Shown piece after piece: positions 7,096-16,016 of a DNA stretch of 43,456 nucleotides. Every line of letters starts with the position of its first letter. Position 1 is the first letter of the stretch. The notes under the pieces were generated by a model that was not told the origin of the DNA, did not search any database, and saw only the letters and a program-made list of their open reading frames with translations. The stretch is from an uncultured Bacteroidales bacterium (lineage in GTDB: Bacteria; Bacteroidota; Bacteroidia; Bacteroidales; Paludibacteraceae): assembly GCA_900321005.1 (NCBI GenBank), contig ONUF01000014.1, forward strand, positions 1-43,456. Reading direction: 5' to 3'. A program made the translations under genes and the position numbers.

Positions 7096-8517
7096 ATGCG
7101 CGGCGAGCATATGCGCGGGATCGAGCAGATCGTCCAGTTGCTCCTTGCTGAGCAGACCCTGCTCGAGCACGAGGTTATAGACGGATTTGCCGGTCTCGAG
7201 AGCCTCCTTGGCGATCTTCGTAGCTGCCTTGTAACCAATGACGGGGTTCAGCGCGGTGACGATGCCGATGGAGTGCTTGACCGTCTCGAGGTTATGCTCG
7301 CGGTTGAGGGTGATGCCGTCGATACATTTCTCGCGCAGGATCTTCATCACATTCTGCAACCAGGTCACGGACTCGAAGATACACTCGGTGATGATCGGCT
7401 CCATGACATTGAGTTGGAGTTGGCCTGCTTCGGCCGCGAAGGTGACGGCGGTGTCATTACCGATGACCTTGAAGCATACCTGGTTGGTGACCTCGGGAAT
7501 GACGGGGTTGACCTTGCCCGGCATGATGGACGAACCCGGCGCCATAGGCGGGAGGTTGATCTCGTGCAGACCGCAGCGCGGACCGGAAGCCATGAGACGC
7601 AGGTCGTTGCACATCTTGCTCAGTTTGACCGCGAGGCGCTTGAGGGATGCGGAGTAGCTGACATAGGCACCGGTGTCCGGCGTAGCCTCTACGAGGTCGC
7701 TCGCCAGTTTGAAGGGTTCGCCCGTCAGTTCGCACATCTTCTTGATGCACAGTTCGGCATAGCCGGCCGCGGCGTTGATACCCGTACCGATTGCTGTACC
7801 GCCCATGTTGATCTCATAGAGCAGGTTGATATTACGCTCGAGGTTCGCGATCTCCTCTTCGAGGTTGCTGGCGAAGGCATGGAACTCCTGACCGCTGGTC
7901 ATAGGCACGGCGTCCTGCAACTGGGTGCGGCCCATCTTGATGGAGTCGTTGAACTCGTCGCCTTTCTTACGCAGCGCCGCGATGAGGTTCTTCAGTTCGG
8001 CCTCGAGTCCGCGGTTCATGCGGATGAAGGCATAGCGGAAAGCGGACGGATAGGCGTCGTTGGTACTCTGCGCGCAGTTGACATGGTCGTTGGGCGAGCA
8101 GTACTGGTATTCGCCGCGCAGGTGCCCCATGAGTTCGAGTGCACGGTTGGCAATGACCTCATTGGCGTTCATGTTGACCGTCGTGCCGGCACCGCCCTGC
8201 ACCATGTCGGTGGGGAACTGGTCGTGCATCTTGCCGTCGATGAGTTCGCGGCATGCCTGAGCGATCGCCTCGTAGATCTCATCGTTGATGATGCCTAATT
8301 CGTGGTTGGCTTCTACCGCTGCGAGTTTGATGTAACCCATAGCGATGATGTACTCCGGGAAGTCGGACATCTTGAGGTTGGACACTTGGTAGTTGTCTAT
8401 GCCGCGCTTGGTCTGGATACCATAGTACGCGTCAACCGGCACTTCCAGTTCGCCTAACAAGTCGGATTCTACTCGATGGAGTTGAATGCCTTTCGGGGTA
8501 ATAAAAGAAGTTTCCAT
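7093..8517 (-). CDS. aspA: Aspartate ammonia-lyase (aspartase)
   Basis: Converts L-aspartate to fumarate and ammonia in the cytosol; in gut Bacteroidales it feeds the fumarate-to-succinate branch. The 474-residue length fits the fumarase/aspartase superfamily. The signature loop GSSIMPGKVN lies near residue 328, and the substrate-binding segments GGAGTT and STNDAYPSA are present. The hallmark sequences favour aspartase over class II fumarase, which has the closely related HPNDHVN context; here it reads SPNDHVN. The start is the ATG at 8517. It is the last gene of the long leftward run, after ftsY. Confidence 0.92.
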   Translation of the reverse strand: METSFITPKGIQLHRVESDLLGELEVPVDAYYGIQTKRGIDNYQVSNLKMSDFPEYIIAMGYIKLAAVEANHELGIINDEIYEAIAQACRELIDGKMHDQFPTDMVQGGAGTTVNMNANEVIANRALELMGHLRGEYQYCSPNDHVNCAQSTNDAYPSAFRYAFIRMNRGLEAELKNLIAALRKKGDEFNDSIKMGRTQLQDAVPMTSGQEFHAFASNLEEEIANLERNINLLYEINMGGTAIGTGINAAAGYAELCIKKMCELTGEPFKLASDLVEATPDTGAYVSYSASLKRLAVKLSKMCNDLRLMASGPRCGLHEINLPPMAPGSSIMPGKVNPVIPEVTNQVCFKVIGNDTAVTFAAEAGQLQLNVMEPIITECIFESVTWLQNVMKILREKCIDGITLNREHNLETVKHSIGIVTALNPVIGYKAATKIAKEALETGKSVYNLVLEQGLLSKEQLDDLLDPAHMLAAH

Positions 8518-8541
8518 AATTATGTGGGTTAAATGATTGAT

Positions 8542-8566
8542 GTGTAATGTGTAAGGTGTAAGGTTA
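8542..8566 (-). repeat. 7-base array between ftsY and aspA
   Basis: On the forward strand: GTGTAAT (8542-8548), GTGTAAG (8549-8555), GTGTAAG (8556-8562), then GTTA. Read leftward it begins at the ftsY stop codon TAA (8566-8564). Confidence 0.8.
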
Positions 8567-9523
8567 TTGGATGGCTCCTAAGAGCGAATCTACAAATTCC
8601 TTGCGGTTGAAGACCTGCAGGTCGGTCATCTTCTCACCCAGCCCGATATAGCGGACGGGGATCTTGAACTGGTCGCTGATGCCGATGACCACGCCGCCTT
8701 TGGCCGTGCCGTCGAGTTTGGTGATGGCGAGCGAGGTGACCTGGGTGGCCGCCGTGAACTGGCGCGCCTGCTCGAAGGCATTCTGACCGGTCGAACCGTC
8801 GAGGACGAGCATCACGTCGTGCGGTGCGTCGGGCACCACTTTCTGCATCACATTCTTGATCTTCGTCAACTCGTTCATAAGGTTGATTTTGTTATGGAGT
8901 CGTCCGGCGGTGTCGATGAGTACGACATCCGCGTCATTGGCTTTGGCGGACTGCAGCGTGTCATAGGCTACGGACGCGGGGTCGGAGCCTTGCTGCTGCT
9001 TGACGACGGGTACGCCGACGCGTTCGCCCCATATACAGAGCTGCTCAACGGCCGCGGCACGGAAGGTGTCGGCTGCGCCGAGGTACACTTTCTTGCCGGC
9101 CTGCTTGTACTGGTAGGCTAACTTGCCGATGGTGGTGGTCTTGCCTACGCCGTTGACGCCGACAACCATCACCACGTATGGTTTTGCGGGCAGCGGTGCG
9201 GAGAAGTCGAGCACGTCCTCGACGTTGTTCTCTTGGAGCAGCGACGCGATCTCGTCCACGAGCAGTTGACGCAGTTCGTCCGTGCCGACATATTTGTCGC
9301 GCTTGACGCGCTCCTGCACGCGCTCGATGATGCGCAGGGTCGTCTCGACGCCTACGTCCGAAGTGATGAGCGCCTCTTCCAGGTTGTCCAGCACATCGTC
9401 GTCGATGGTGGACTTGCCGGCGATCGCGCGACCGATCTTACTGAGCACCGACTCTTTGGATTTCTCCAGTCCTTTGTCGAGTGTCTCTTTCTTCTCTCTG
9501 TTAAATAGTCCGAAAAATGCCAT
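8564..9523 (-). CDS. ftsY: Signal recognition particle receptor FtsY
   Basis: GTPase that docks the SRP-ribosome complex at the inner membrane for co-translational insertion. The NG domain is complete: GVNGVGKTTT (G1), AADTFRAAA (G2), DTAGR (G3) and TKLDGTAKGG (G4 and after). The acidic A domain of proteobacterial FtsY is missing, which is usual in this phylum. The start is set at the ATG at 9523 (MAFFGLFNREKK), giving 319 residues; the frame upstream to 9622 is unlike FtsY and runs into serB. It lies 16 bases after the serB stop. Confidence 0.95.
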   Translation of the reverse strand: MAFFGLFNREKKETLDKGLEKSKESVLSKIGRAIAGKSTIDDDVLDNLEEALITSDVGVETTLRIIERVQERVKRDKYVGTDELRQLLVDEIASLLQENNVEDVLDFSAPLPAKPYVVMVVGVNGVGKTTTIGKLAYQYKQAGKKVYLGAADTFRAAAVEQLCIWGERVGVPVVKQQQGSDPASVAYDTLQSAKANDADVVLIDTAGRLHNKINLMNELTKIKNVMQKVVPDAPHDVMLVLDGSTGQNAFEQARQFTAATQVTSLAITKLDGTAKGGVVIGISDQFKIPVRYIGLGEKMTDLQVFNRKEFVDSLLGAIQ

Positions 9524-9539
9524 AGGTATGTTTGATGTT

Positions 9540-10757
9540 TTATGATTTGAGGAATGAATCTTTGAATCCGAGGAAGTACAGAATGCCGTCGAGGCCGACC
9601 GTGGAAATCGCCTGCTGCGCACTCTCCTTCACTTTGGGTTTGGCGTGGAAAGCGATGCCGAGGCCTGCCTTGCCGAGCATGTTGAGGTCGTTCGCTCCGT
9701 CGCCCACCGCGATGACTTGCGCGAGGTCGATGTGCTCCACCTGCGCGATGAGTTCGAGCAGCTCAGCCTTGCGGCGCGCATCGACGATGTCGCCCACATA
9801 GTTACCGGTGAACTTCCCGTCCACCACTTCCAGTTCATTGGCATAGACGTAGTCCACGCCGAAGCGCTCCTGGAGGTACTTACCCACGAACATGAATCCG
9901 CCGGAGAGGATAGCGATCTTAAAGCCGCATTTCTTGAGCACGCTGAAGAGTCGGTCGGCGCCTTCGGTGATGGGCAGTTTGTCGATGATATCCTGACGCA
10001 CCGAAGCGTCGAGGCCCTTGAGCAGGGCTACGCGGCGGCGGAAACTCTCCTTGAAGTCGATCTCTCCGCGCATGGCCGAGAGGGTGATGGCTTTGACCTC
10101 GTCGCCTACGCCGGCACGCATCGCCAGTTCGTCAATGACCTCCGTCTGGATGAAGGTGGAGTCCATATCGACGCATATCAGGCGTCGGTTGCGGCGGAAC
10201 ATGTCGTCACGCTGGAAGGAGATATCAATACCTTCTTCGCGTGACACCTCGATCAGTTCGCGTTGCAGCGCCTCGCGGTCGGGGAGGTTGCCGCGCAGCG
10301 AGAACTCGATGCAACTATGTCGTTTCTCCACCGGGATTTCGACGCTCGGGCGTTCGCTAAGGCGAAGGATGTTGTCGATGTTCAGTTGTCTTTTGGCAAC
10401 CAGTTCGGTGACGCGGGCGATATGGCGGGCGTTGAGTTCGCGCGCCAGGAGGGTGATGACATAGCGCTCCTGCTCCTGACGTCCTACCCAGGCCGCGTAC
10501 TCTTCTTCGCTCAGCGGCGTGAAGCGAACGATCATCTCGAGGCGCGAGCAGCAGAACAGCACTTCCTTGATCATCTCGCCGCTCTTGGACGGGTCATCAA
10601 CGCGAATGAGGATGCTGAGGTTGAGCTGGTGATGCAGGTTCGACTGGCCGATGTCCTGAATGAACGCACCGTACCGGCCTAACACCTCCGTCACCGCCGA
10701 GGTCACACCCGGCTTGTCAAAACCGATGATGTTGATTAATATAAATTCCCGTTCCAT
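9540..10757 (-). CDS. serB: Phosphoserine phosphatase with N-terminal ACT domains
   Basis: Last step of serine synthesis: hydrolysis of O-phospho-L-serine. The 405-residue protein has two ACT-like regulatory regions (about 5-80 and 95-170) and a HAD domain from about residue 190. The HAD motifs are DMDSTF (I), LSGGF (II) and GDGANDLNML (IV). The start is the ATG at 10757 (MEREFILINIIG), one base after the stop codon of the PglE-like gene (TGATATGG), so translation is probably coupled to the polysaccharide operon. The longer frame to 10811 lies within the upstream gene. Confidence 0.93.
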   Translation of the reverse strand: MEREFILINIIGFDKPGVTSAVTEVLGRYGAFIQDIGQSNLHHQLNLSILIRVDDPSKSGEMIKEVLFCCSRLEMIVRFTPLSEEEYAAWVGRQEQERYVITLLARELNARHIARVTELVAKRQLNIDNILRLSERPSVEIPVEKRHSCIEFSLRGNLPDREALQRELIEVSREEGIDISFQRDDMFRRNRRLICVDMDSTFIQTEVIDELAMRAGVGDEVKAITLSAMRGEIDFKESFRRRVALLKGLDASVRQDIIDKLPITEGADRLFSVLKKCGFKIAILSGGFMFVGKYLQERFGVDYVYANELEVVDGKFTGNYVGDIVDARRKAELLELIAQVEHIDLAQVIAVGDGANDLNMLGKAGLGIAFHAKPKVKESAQQAISTVGLDGILYFLGFKDSFLKS

Positions 10758-10758
10758 A

Positions 10759-12009
10759 TCAACAAATAGCTTCTTTGATACATTGCACAATATATTCCAG
10801 GTCCTCGTCACTGACCATCGGACCGGCCGGCAGACACATGCCGACTTTGAACAGCGCTTCGCTCACGCCGTTGACATACGCCGGGCAGTCAGCATACACC
10901 GGTTGTTTGTGCATGGGTTTCCATACCGGGCGCGCTTCTACTTTCCGCTCGAGCATAAAGAGGCGCAGGGCTTCTACGTTCGCGTTCGGCTGGCAGTCGG
11001 TAGTGGGCGAATCCACTTGATGAATGACTCCGGCCGCACCGCCTACGGCAGACTTGACGGTCTCTTTATAGGCATTCTCTTGTCCTTTGATACGCACAGA
11101 CGGGTCGAGGGTGATGGTGCAGAGCCAGTAGTTGGCATCGAAATCGGCATTCGGCGCACTGTGCAAATGAATACCCGGAATGTCTTTGAGCAACTCGGCA
11201 TAGCGTGCCTGCACATGTTGGTGGTGACGGATATGATCGTTAACGATGGACATCTGTCCGCGACCGATACCGGCGCATATATTCGACATGCGGTAGTTAT
11301 AACCCACCTCTTCGTGCTGGTAGTACGGATAGGCCTCGCGTGCCTGCGTCGCGTACCACATGATCTTGTTCTTCTGCTCCTCGTTCTCGCAGATGAGCGC
11401 ACCACCGCCGGACGTGGTGATCATCTTATTGCCGTTGAACGAGAGTACGCCGTATTGGCCGAAGGTACCGAGTACTTGGCCTTTGTACCGGCTACCGAAT
11501 CCTTCGGCGGCATCTTCGATGACAGGAATGCCGTATTTGTTGCCAATCGCCATGATCTCATCGATGCGGTATGGCATGCCGTAGAGGGCTACGGGAATGA
11601 TGGCTTTCGGGTATTTGCCGGTTTTGGCTTTGCGGTCCAGGATGGCTTGCTCCAACAACTGCGGGTCCATGTTCCAGGTGTCCGGTTCGGAGTCGATGAA
11701 GACCGGTGTGGCGCCGAGGTACTTGACTGGGTGGGAGCTGGCGCAGAAGGTGAAACTCTGCACGCAGACCTCATCGCCCGGTCCGATACCGCAGCCGATA
11801 AGCGCCAGGTGCACTGCGGCTGTGCCGGACGAGAGCGCTACCACATGTTTGTTCTGCCCGACAAAAGTCTCCAGGTCTTTCTCAAACCCATTCACATTCG
11901 GTCCCAAGGGCACGACCCAGTTGGTGTCAAATGCCTCTTTGATGTATTTCTGCTCCAGTCCTTCTTCGGACATGTGAGCCAAACATAAATATATGGTTTT
12001 GCGTTCCAT
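10759..12009 (-). CDS. DegT/DnrJ/EryC1 (PglE-like) sugar aminotransferase
   Basis: PLP-dependent aminotransferase acting on a nucleotide-linked keto sugar, usually a UDP-4-keto-hexose in this subfamily. The fold markers are ALSSGTAAVHLAL (phosphate site), VIEDAAEGFG, and SFNGNKMITTSGGG with the PLP lysine. The length of 416 residues is typical. Its place next to a PglC-like transferase, with a PglD-like acyltransferase upstream, parallels the bacillosamine set of Campylobacter. It could therefore make the 4-amino sugar that is acylated and loaded on the lipid carrier. No cognate dehydratase is seen in the window. Confidence 0.9.
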   Translation of the reverse strand: MERKTIYLCLAHMSEEGLEQKYIKEAFDTNWVVPLGPNVNGFEKDLETFVGQNKHVVALSSGTAAVHLALIGCGIGPGDEVCVQSFTFCASSHPVKYLGATPVFIDSEPDTWNMDPQLLEQAILDRKAKTGKYPKAIIPVALYGMPYRIDEIMAIGNKYGIPVIEDAAEGFGSRYKGQVLGTFGQYGVLSFNGNKMITTSGGGALICENEEQKNKIMWYATQAREAYPYYQHEEVGYNYRMSNICAGIGRGQMSIVNDHIRHHQHVQARYAELLKDIPGIHLHSAPNADFDANYWLCTITLDPSVRIKGQENAYKETVKSAVGGAAGVIHQVDSPTTDCQPNANVEALRLFMLERKVEARPVWKPMHKQPVYADCPAYVNGVSEALFKVGMCLPAGPMVSDEDLEYIVQCIKEAIC

Positions 12010-12028
12010 GATAAGGAATTATTGTCTA

Positions 12029-12637
12029 TTAGTTGTGTCCGTTAAACAGTTCGGTTGTTGCTTGTCCTTCGTGCGAGATATCTTTGCGATGCAGCACATT
12101 ATGAATGGTCATAAAGATGATTTTGATATCCAGACCGAAGCTCAGATGATCGACGTACCATACATCGTACTCGAACTTCTTCGTATGGGTGATGGCATTT
12201 CGCCCGTTCACTTGCGCCCAGCCGGAGATACCCGGTCGCACCTCGTGGCGACGGTGTTGCTCCGGCGAGTAAAGGGGTAGATACTCGACTAATAAGGGAC
12301 GAGGTCCGATTAATGCCATATCGCCTTTGAGTACATTGAACAACTGCGGTAACTCGTCGATGGAAGTCTTGCGGATGAGTTTGCCGACAGCCGTCAGCCG
12401 TTGCTTGTCCGGCAGGAGTTTGCCGTTCGCATCGCGTTCATCGGTCATGGACTTGAACTTAATGACTTTGAAGATCTTCTCATCCTTTCCCGGTCGTTCT
12501 TGCATAAAGAATGCCCCTGCACCCTTATTGGCAACATGCAACCAGATAGCGACTACTATCAGCAGCGGACTGAGACATATGATGGCGAGCAATGCTATCG
12601 TGAAGTCCAACATCCGTTTTAAACAATGTGCGTACAT
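12029..12637 (-). CDS. PglC-like undecaprenyl-phosphate sugar phosphotransferase
   Basis: Initiating phosphoglycosyltransferase that moves a sugar-1-phosphate from UDP-sugar to undecaprenyl phosphate at the inner membrane. At 202 residues it is the small monotopic type. One N-terminal hydrophobic segment (about 10-33) is followed by KVIKFKSM, the DELPQL/GDMALIGPRPL block and PGISGWAQVNGRN. It starts one base after the FabH-like stop (TGACATG). The position at the end of the acyl cassette suggests the substrate is the acylated amino sugar. Sugar specificity cannot be read from the sequence. Confidence 0.92.
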   Translation of the reverse strand: MYAHCLKRMLDFTIALLAIICLSPLLIVVAIWLHVANKGAGAFFMQERPGKDEKIFKVIKFKSMTDERDANGKLLPDKQRLTAVGKLIRKTSIDELPQLFNVLKGDMALIGPRPLLVEYLPLYSPEQHRRHEVRPGISGWAQVNGRNAITHTKKFEYDVWYVDHLSFGLDIKIIFMTIHNVLHRKDISHEGQATTELFNGHN

Positions 12638-12638
12638 G

Positions 12639-13703
12639 TCAGATCTCTATCAATTCCGGTATAACTACATTCTTTACATTGAGCAGCATGGTGCCCCAAC
12701 TCAGTCCGAGACCGAAAGAGGAACAGAGCAGGCGATGCGGTTGGTCTTGCTGTAACTGCTCGCGCAGACGCGTCACCATCAGTCCGGGAATACTTGCTCC
12801 GCCGGTATTGCCGAATTGCTCCAAGTTATAGGGCACTTTCTCTACCGGCAGTTTCAGTTTCTTGACAAGCCGGTCGACAATGAGTTTGTTCGCCTGATGA
12901 ATCAAGTAATAATCAATGTCGTTATCCTTGTCAATGTCCAATTCTTCCATCAAACCGGCCACCGTCTTAGCGGGTTTGCTGATGGCAAAAGTGAAGACCG
13001 CCATGCCGTCAATCAGTGTATCTTTCGGCGCGCGGATGATACCGTTGCCGAAATCTTCCTGCATGAACGATTCGGGAGTCAGCGGATGTCGGAAACCTCC
13101 GTGCGGCGTCATCAGCGCCTTGTATCCGCTTCCTTGCGTATGGAAATCAATGAGAATAGGTTCTGCAGCAGGATCGTACTCCAAAGCAACTGCCGTGCCC
13201 ATATCTCCGAACAAAGGCACACGACTCTTGTCCTGCATCGAACCCATACGCAGTGCGGTATCGCCGATAAGAAGAATAGCGCGTCGGATATTGCCGGCAC
13301 TCAGCATGTTTCCTGCCACATTGAGCGCATACATGCAACCGCAGCAACCCATCGGGATATCCAGACAGAAACAATCTTCAGACAGACCAAGACGATCTTG
13401 CAACAAGCAAGAAGTGGGAGGCGTGGGATGAAAATCTGCCGTCACGGATTCAAAGACGAGCATATCAATGCTTTCTTTTTCCCAACCCAATTCGGAAATG
13501 AGTTTCTCTGCGGCAGCCTGACACATGTCGGACGCACAAAGGGTATCCGGTCCCAAGTGCCGTTCGCGGATGCCTACGGTGTTATTAAACACTTCGGCGT
13601 CTTCCGGACTGAAAAAAGGAAAGTCTGTTGTGCAAACAATCTCCTTTGGTACGCAAGCACTCACGCCTGCCACGCGAACATTATGAATATTCCAACGAGC
13701 CAT
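12639..13703 (-). CDS. FabH-like 3-oxoacyl-ACP synthase III
   Basis: Thiolase-fold condensing enzyme. The Cys-His-Asn triad is present: Cys120 in IPMGCCGCMYAL, His269 in LIHQANK, and Asn299 in GNTGG. Genome-core fabH genes usually sit with plsX or rpmF, whereas this one lies in a polysaccharide locus between an ACP gene (2 bases upstream) and the PglC-like gene. It therefore probably condenses a starter with an ACP-bound malonyl unit to make a short beta-keto chain for sugar decoration. The sequence after the Cys (CCGC) is unusual. Confidence 0.88.
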   Translation of the reverse strand: MARWNIHNVRVAGVSACVPKEIVCTTDFPFFSPEDAEVFNNTVGIRERHLGPDTLCASDMCQAAAEKLISELGWEKESIDMLVFESVTADFHPTPPTSCLLQDRLGLSEDCFCLDIPMGCCGCMYALNVAGNMLSAGNIRRAILLIGDTALRMGSMQDKSRVPLFGDMGTAVALEYDPAAEPILIDFHTQGSGYKALMTPHGGFRHPLTPESFMQEDFGNGIIRAPKDTLIDGMAVFTFAISKPAKTVAGLMEELDIDKDNDIDYYLIHQANKLIVDRLVKKLKLPVEKVPYNLEQFGNTGGASIPGLMVTRLREQLQQDQPHRLLCSSFGLGLSWGTMLLNVKNVVIPELIEI

Positions 13704-13705
13704 GA

Positions 13706-13945
13706 TTAGAGTTCAATATCGTATTTAGCCAAGATCTCTTTACCTGCATTGTAGCTGATGCAGGCCATGATGTCTTCCGGATCGAGCATCAGATCGAATG
13801 TCTCTTCCATCAGAGAGATTATGTTTAACTGATGCACCGAATCCCATGCGGCAACCGTCTCCTTCCTGTAGTTATCGCCTAACTGCGCGATATCAGCCCC
13901 AAAAACCTGTACAAAAATGTCGTTGTACTTCTCTAAATTTGTCAT
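13706..13945 (-). CDS. Acyl carrier protein (79 aa)
   Basis: Small acidic four-helix protein with the phosphopantetheine site AAWDSVHQLNII (Ser36). It differs from the housekeeping AcpP type (GADSLDTVEL) and resembles specialised ACPs of polysaccharide loci. It sits 2 bases from each neighbour, between the acyl ligase and the FabH-like synthase, so it probably carries the chain made by them. Confidence 0.88.
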   Translation of the reverse strand: MTNLEKYNDIFVQVFGADIAQLGDNYRKETVAAWDSVHQLNIISLMEETFDLMLDPEDIMACISYNAGKEILAKYDIEL

Positions 13946-13947
13946 AT

Positions 13948-15258
13948 CTATTTGTTTTCTAATTTACTGAATAGTTTTTTGCCCGCCTCATTTTTCGGGA
14001 TCTCCGGTATGACGCGTACTTCAAATGAAGTAGCTACGATATGGGTCTTTTCAACGAGTGCGTCTTTCACCGCTTGTGTTTTAGATGCATCGGTAATATA
14101 GACGATCATTTTCTCGTCTGTTCCTACGCATGCACTCTCGCACGAGCAGTTCGTATGTATAATCTGCTCGCATTCATCTAATCCGACGCGCATGCCGAAC
14201 AGTTTGAGAAAACGTCCCAAGCGGCCAACGATATAATAGCATCCGTCTTCGTCGAAACGCGCCAAGTCCCCCGTGCGAATGAATCCGTTTCGTTCGTCAC
14301 CTTTGAGCAGATCTTCTGCGCAGGTAGCATAGCCCATGGTGACATTCTTACCCCGATAGCACATCTCGCCTTCTATACCGGGCGTGGTGATAGGATAGCC
14401 ATTCTCATCGATAAGAGACAGTTCTCCGTTTGGCACCGCTATGCCGATACTGCCCATTTTGGTCCTTGCCCATTTAGCCGGCAGATAGGCCATGCGCGCC
14501 GTGCATTCGGATTGACCGTAGGTAGCAATCCATCGTTTGCCCTGTTGCTCGCAGTAGGAAACAAATTTCTCATTGAGCGCGGCAGGCATCTTTCCGCCTC
14601 CTTGTGTGAGCAGTTCCAATGCCGGCAGATTCATGCGATAGAAACGCATCATATCGAGGATCTGGTAGGAGTAGGGAACACCGGTAAAACTGGTAGCTTT
14701 CTCTTCTTTCATGAACTTCCAGAAGACCGGATCGGTCATATTACGCCCCGTCAGCAGTACCGTCGCACCTACGCGCAGGTGACTGAACAGTATGCTTAGG
14801 CCCATCGTGTAGTAGAGCGGCAACACCATCAACGGTCGGTCTGTCTCTTTGAGTTCAAAGAACATGGATATATTCAGTCCTGCAGCCTCGATATTGTCAT
14901 AACAATGCCGCACGAGTTTCGGGCTGCCGGTACTGCCGGAGGTGGGCAATAAGTGGCTCAACTGCGGGTGGATAGCCGTTCCGACTTGTCCGTAGGCGCT
15001 TTGCAGGTGCGCCATCAATGCCTCGTCCGTTTTCTTGTTGATTATCAGCGGCACCACGCGCTCGCTGGCCAGCATAGCCATTACTTCCAGTGCATCGGAT
15101 GCTTTATTCTCTACCGGAAGGATGCAAAACGTGCGTTGTTTCACTTCTTCGCGAATGCGTAGCGCGCGCGAAACGATATCGCCGTACGTCACGCGTCCGC
15201 CTTCGCTATCCAAAATGGCGATGCGTTCGGGGTCTATGTGATCTAAACCTAAAAGCAT
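13948..15258 (-). CDS. AMP-forming acyl-CoA/acyl-ACP ligase
   Basis: ANL-superfamily enzyme that activates a carboxylic acid as an acyl-adenylate and loads it on a thiol. Markers: LLPTSGSTGSPKLV (P-loop), ATYGQSECT (A5), RTGDLARFDEDG (A7) and the C-terminal lysine in KNEAGKKLF (A10). At 436 residues it is a short member. With the ACP gene 2 bases downstream, the likely thiol acceptor is the ACP. The acid substrate cannot be deduced; a short starter acid is possible. The start ATG is the last codon of a 7-base array. Confidence 0.88.
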   Translation of the reverse strand: MLLGLDHIDPERIAILDSEGGRVTYGDIVSRALRIREEVKQRTFCILPVENKASDALEVMAMLASERVVPLIINKKTDEALMAHLQSAYGQVGTAIHPQLSHLLPTSGSTGSPKLVRHCYDNIEAAGLNISMFFELKETDRPLMVLPLYYTMGLSILFSHLRVGATVLLTGRNMTDPVFWKFMKEEKATSFTGVPYSYQILDMMRFYRMNLPALELLTQGGGKMPAALNEKFVSYCEQQGKRWIATYGQSECTARMAYLPAKWARTKMGSIGIAVPNGELSLIDENGYPITTPGIEGEMCYRGKNVTMGYATCAEDLLKGDERNGFIRTGDLARFDEDGCYYIVGRLGRFLKLFGMRVGLDECEQIIHTNCSCESACVGTDEKMIVYITDASKTQAVKDALVEKTHIVATSFEVRVIPEIPKNEAGKKLFSKLENK

Positions 15259-15289
15259 TCAGTTTTCAGTTTTCAGTTTTCAGTTTTCA
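15259..15289 (-). repeat. 7-base array filling the whole SDR-ligase gap
   Basis: Read leftward, the SDR stop TGA starts the first unit. Four perfect TGAAAAC units plus TGA then lead straight into the ligase ATG. The 28-base gap is exactly 4 times 7. Confidence 0.92.
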
Positions 15290-16015
15290 AATAGATGCGC
15301 ATCCGTCTACGCCCAAAATATGTCCGGAAATATAACTTGCGCGGTCGGAAGCCAGGAATGCACATGCGTTTGCGATGTCTTCCGGTGTGCCGAGACGACC
15401 CAAAGCGATTCGACTGATACGCTCATCTATCTTCTCTCCATTGGCTTCGTACAGTTCTGCAAACCGCTCGGTCTTGACGATACCCGGTGCCACCGCATTG
15501 ACACGGATACCCTGCGGCGCCAGTTCTTTGGCGGCAGACTTGGTGAGGGCGATGATGGCCCCTTTGGTGGCAGAGTAGGCTACCTGCCCCGGAGAACCCA
15601 GCACGGCGGTCACCGAAGCGATGTTGACGATACTGCCTCCACCATTGCGCGCCATGAGTCGGCTGACGAGTTGGATGAGTTCCAATACGGCGATGACGTT
15701 TATGCGGAACATGAGTTCGGTCTCGTCGCGCGTGATCATACCGATCTTGCGGTTGAAGACCACGCCGGCATTGTTGACCAGCACATCAATGCGTCCGGCT
15801 TCTTTGAAGACCTGCATCATAGAAGCTTTGACCGCTGCGGCGTCTGTGATGTCAAACACGAGCGGATGAATGCGCTCGTCATCGCTCATAAACTCCTGAC
15901 GGTCGCACGCATACACGATAGCGCCGTCTTCTGCAAAGTGACGTGCGATCTCTTTCCCGATACCCTGTGCTGCACCTGTGATGATGCAGACTTTATTTTC
16001 AAGAAACTTTTCCAT
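15287..16015 (-). CDS. Short-chain dehydrogenase/reductase, FabG-like (first of two)
   Basis: NAD(P)-dependent Rossmann reductase of 242 residues. TGAAQGIG is the cofactor motif, NNAG the structural motif, and the catalytic Ser-Tyr-Lys sit in NIASVT and YSATK. FabG-type proteins reduce beta-ketoacyl-ACP to the 3-hydroxy form, which fits a cassette with a ketosynthase and ACPs. A sugar-oxidoreductase role cannot be excluded. It ends at the 7-base array before the ligase and begins 1 base after the next SDR stop. Confidence 0.9.
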   Translation of the reverse strand: MEKFLENKVCIITGAAQGIGKEIARHFAEDGAIVYACDRQEFMSDDERIHPLVFDITDAAAVKASMMQVFKEAGRIDVLVNNAGVVFNRKIGMITRDETELMFRINVIAVLELIQLVSRLMARNGGGSIVNIASVTAVLGSPGQVAYSATKGAIIALTKSAAKELAPQGIRVNAVAPGIVKTERFAELYEANGEKIDERISRIALGRLGTPEDIANACAFLASDRASYISGHILGVDGCASI

Positions 16016-16016
16016 T

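Noticed and set aside
7054-8298. Long rightward frame (414 aa) opposite aspA
   Set aside because: It is the reverse-strand shadow of a well-supported aspartase gene with high third-position bias; the product resembles no family and no promoter precedes it.
12639-13703. FabH-like gene as the housekeeping fatty-acid initiation enzyme
   Set aside because: Its neighbours are polysaccharide and specialised ACP genes, not plsX, rpmF or fabD; a dedicated role is more likely, although the housekeeping role is not excluded by the sequence.
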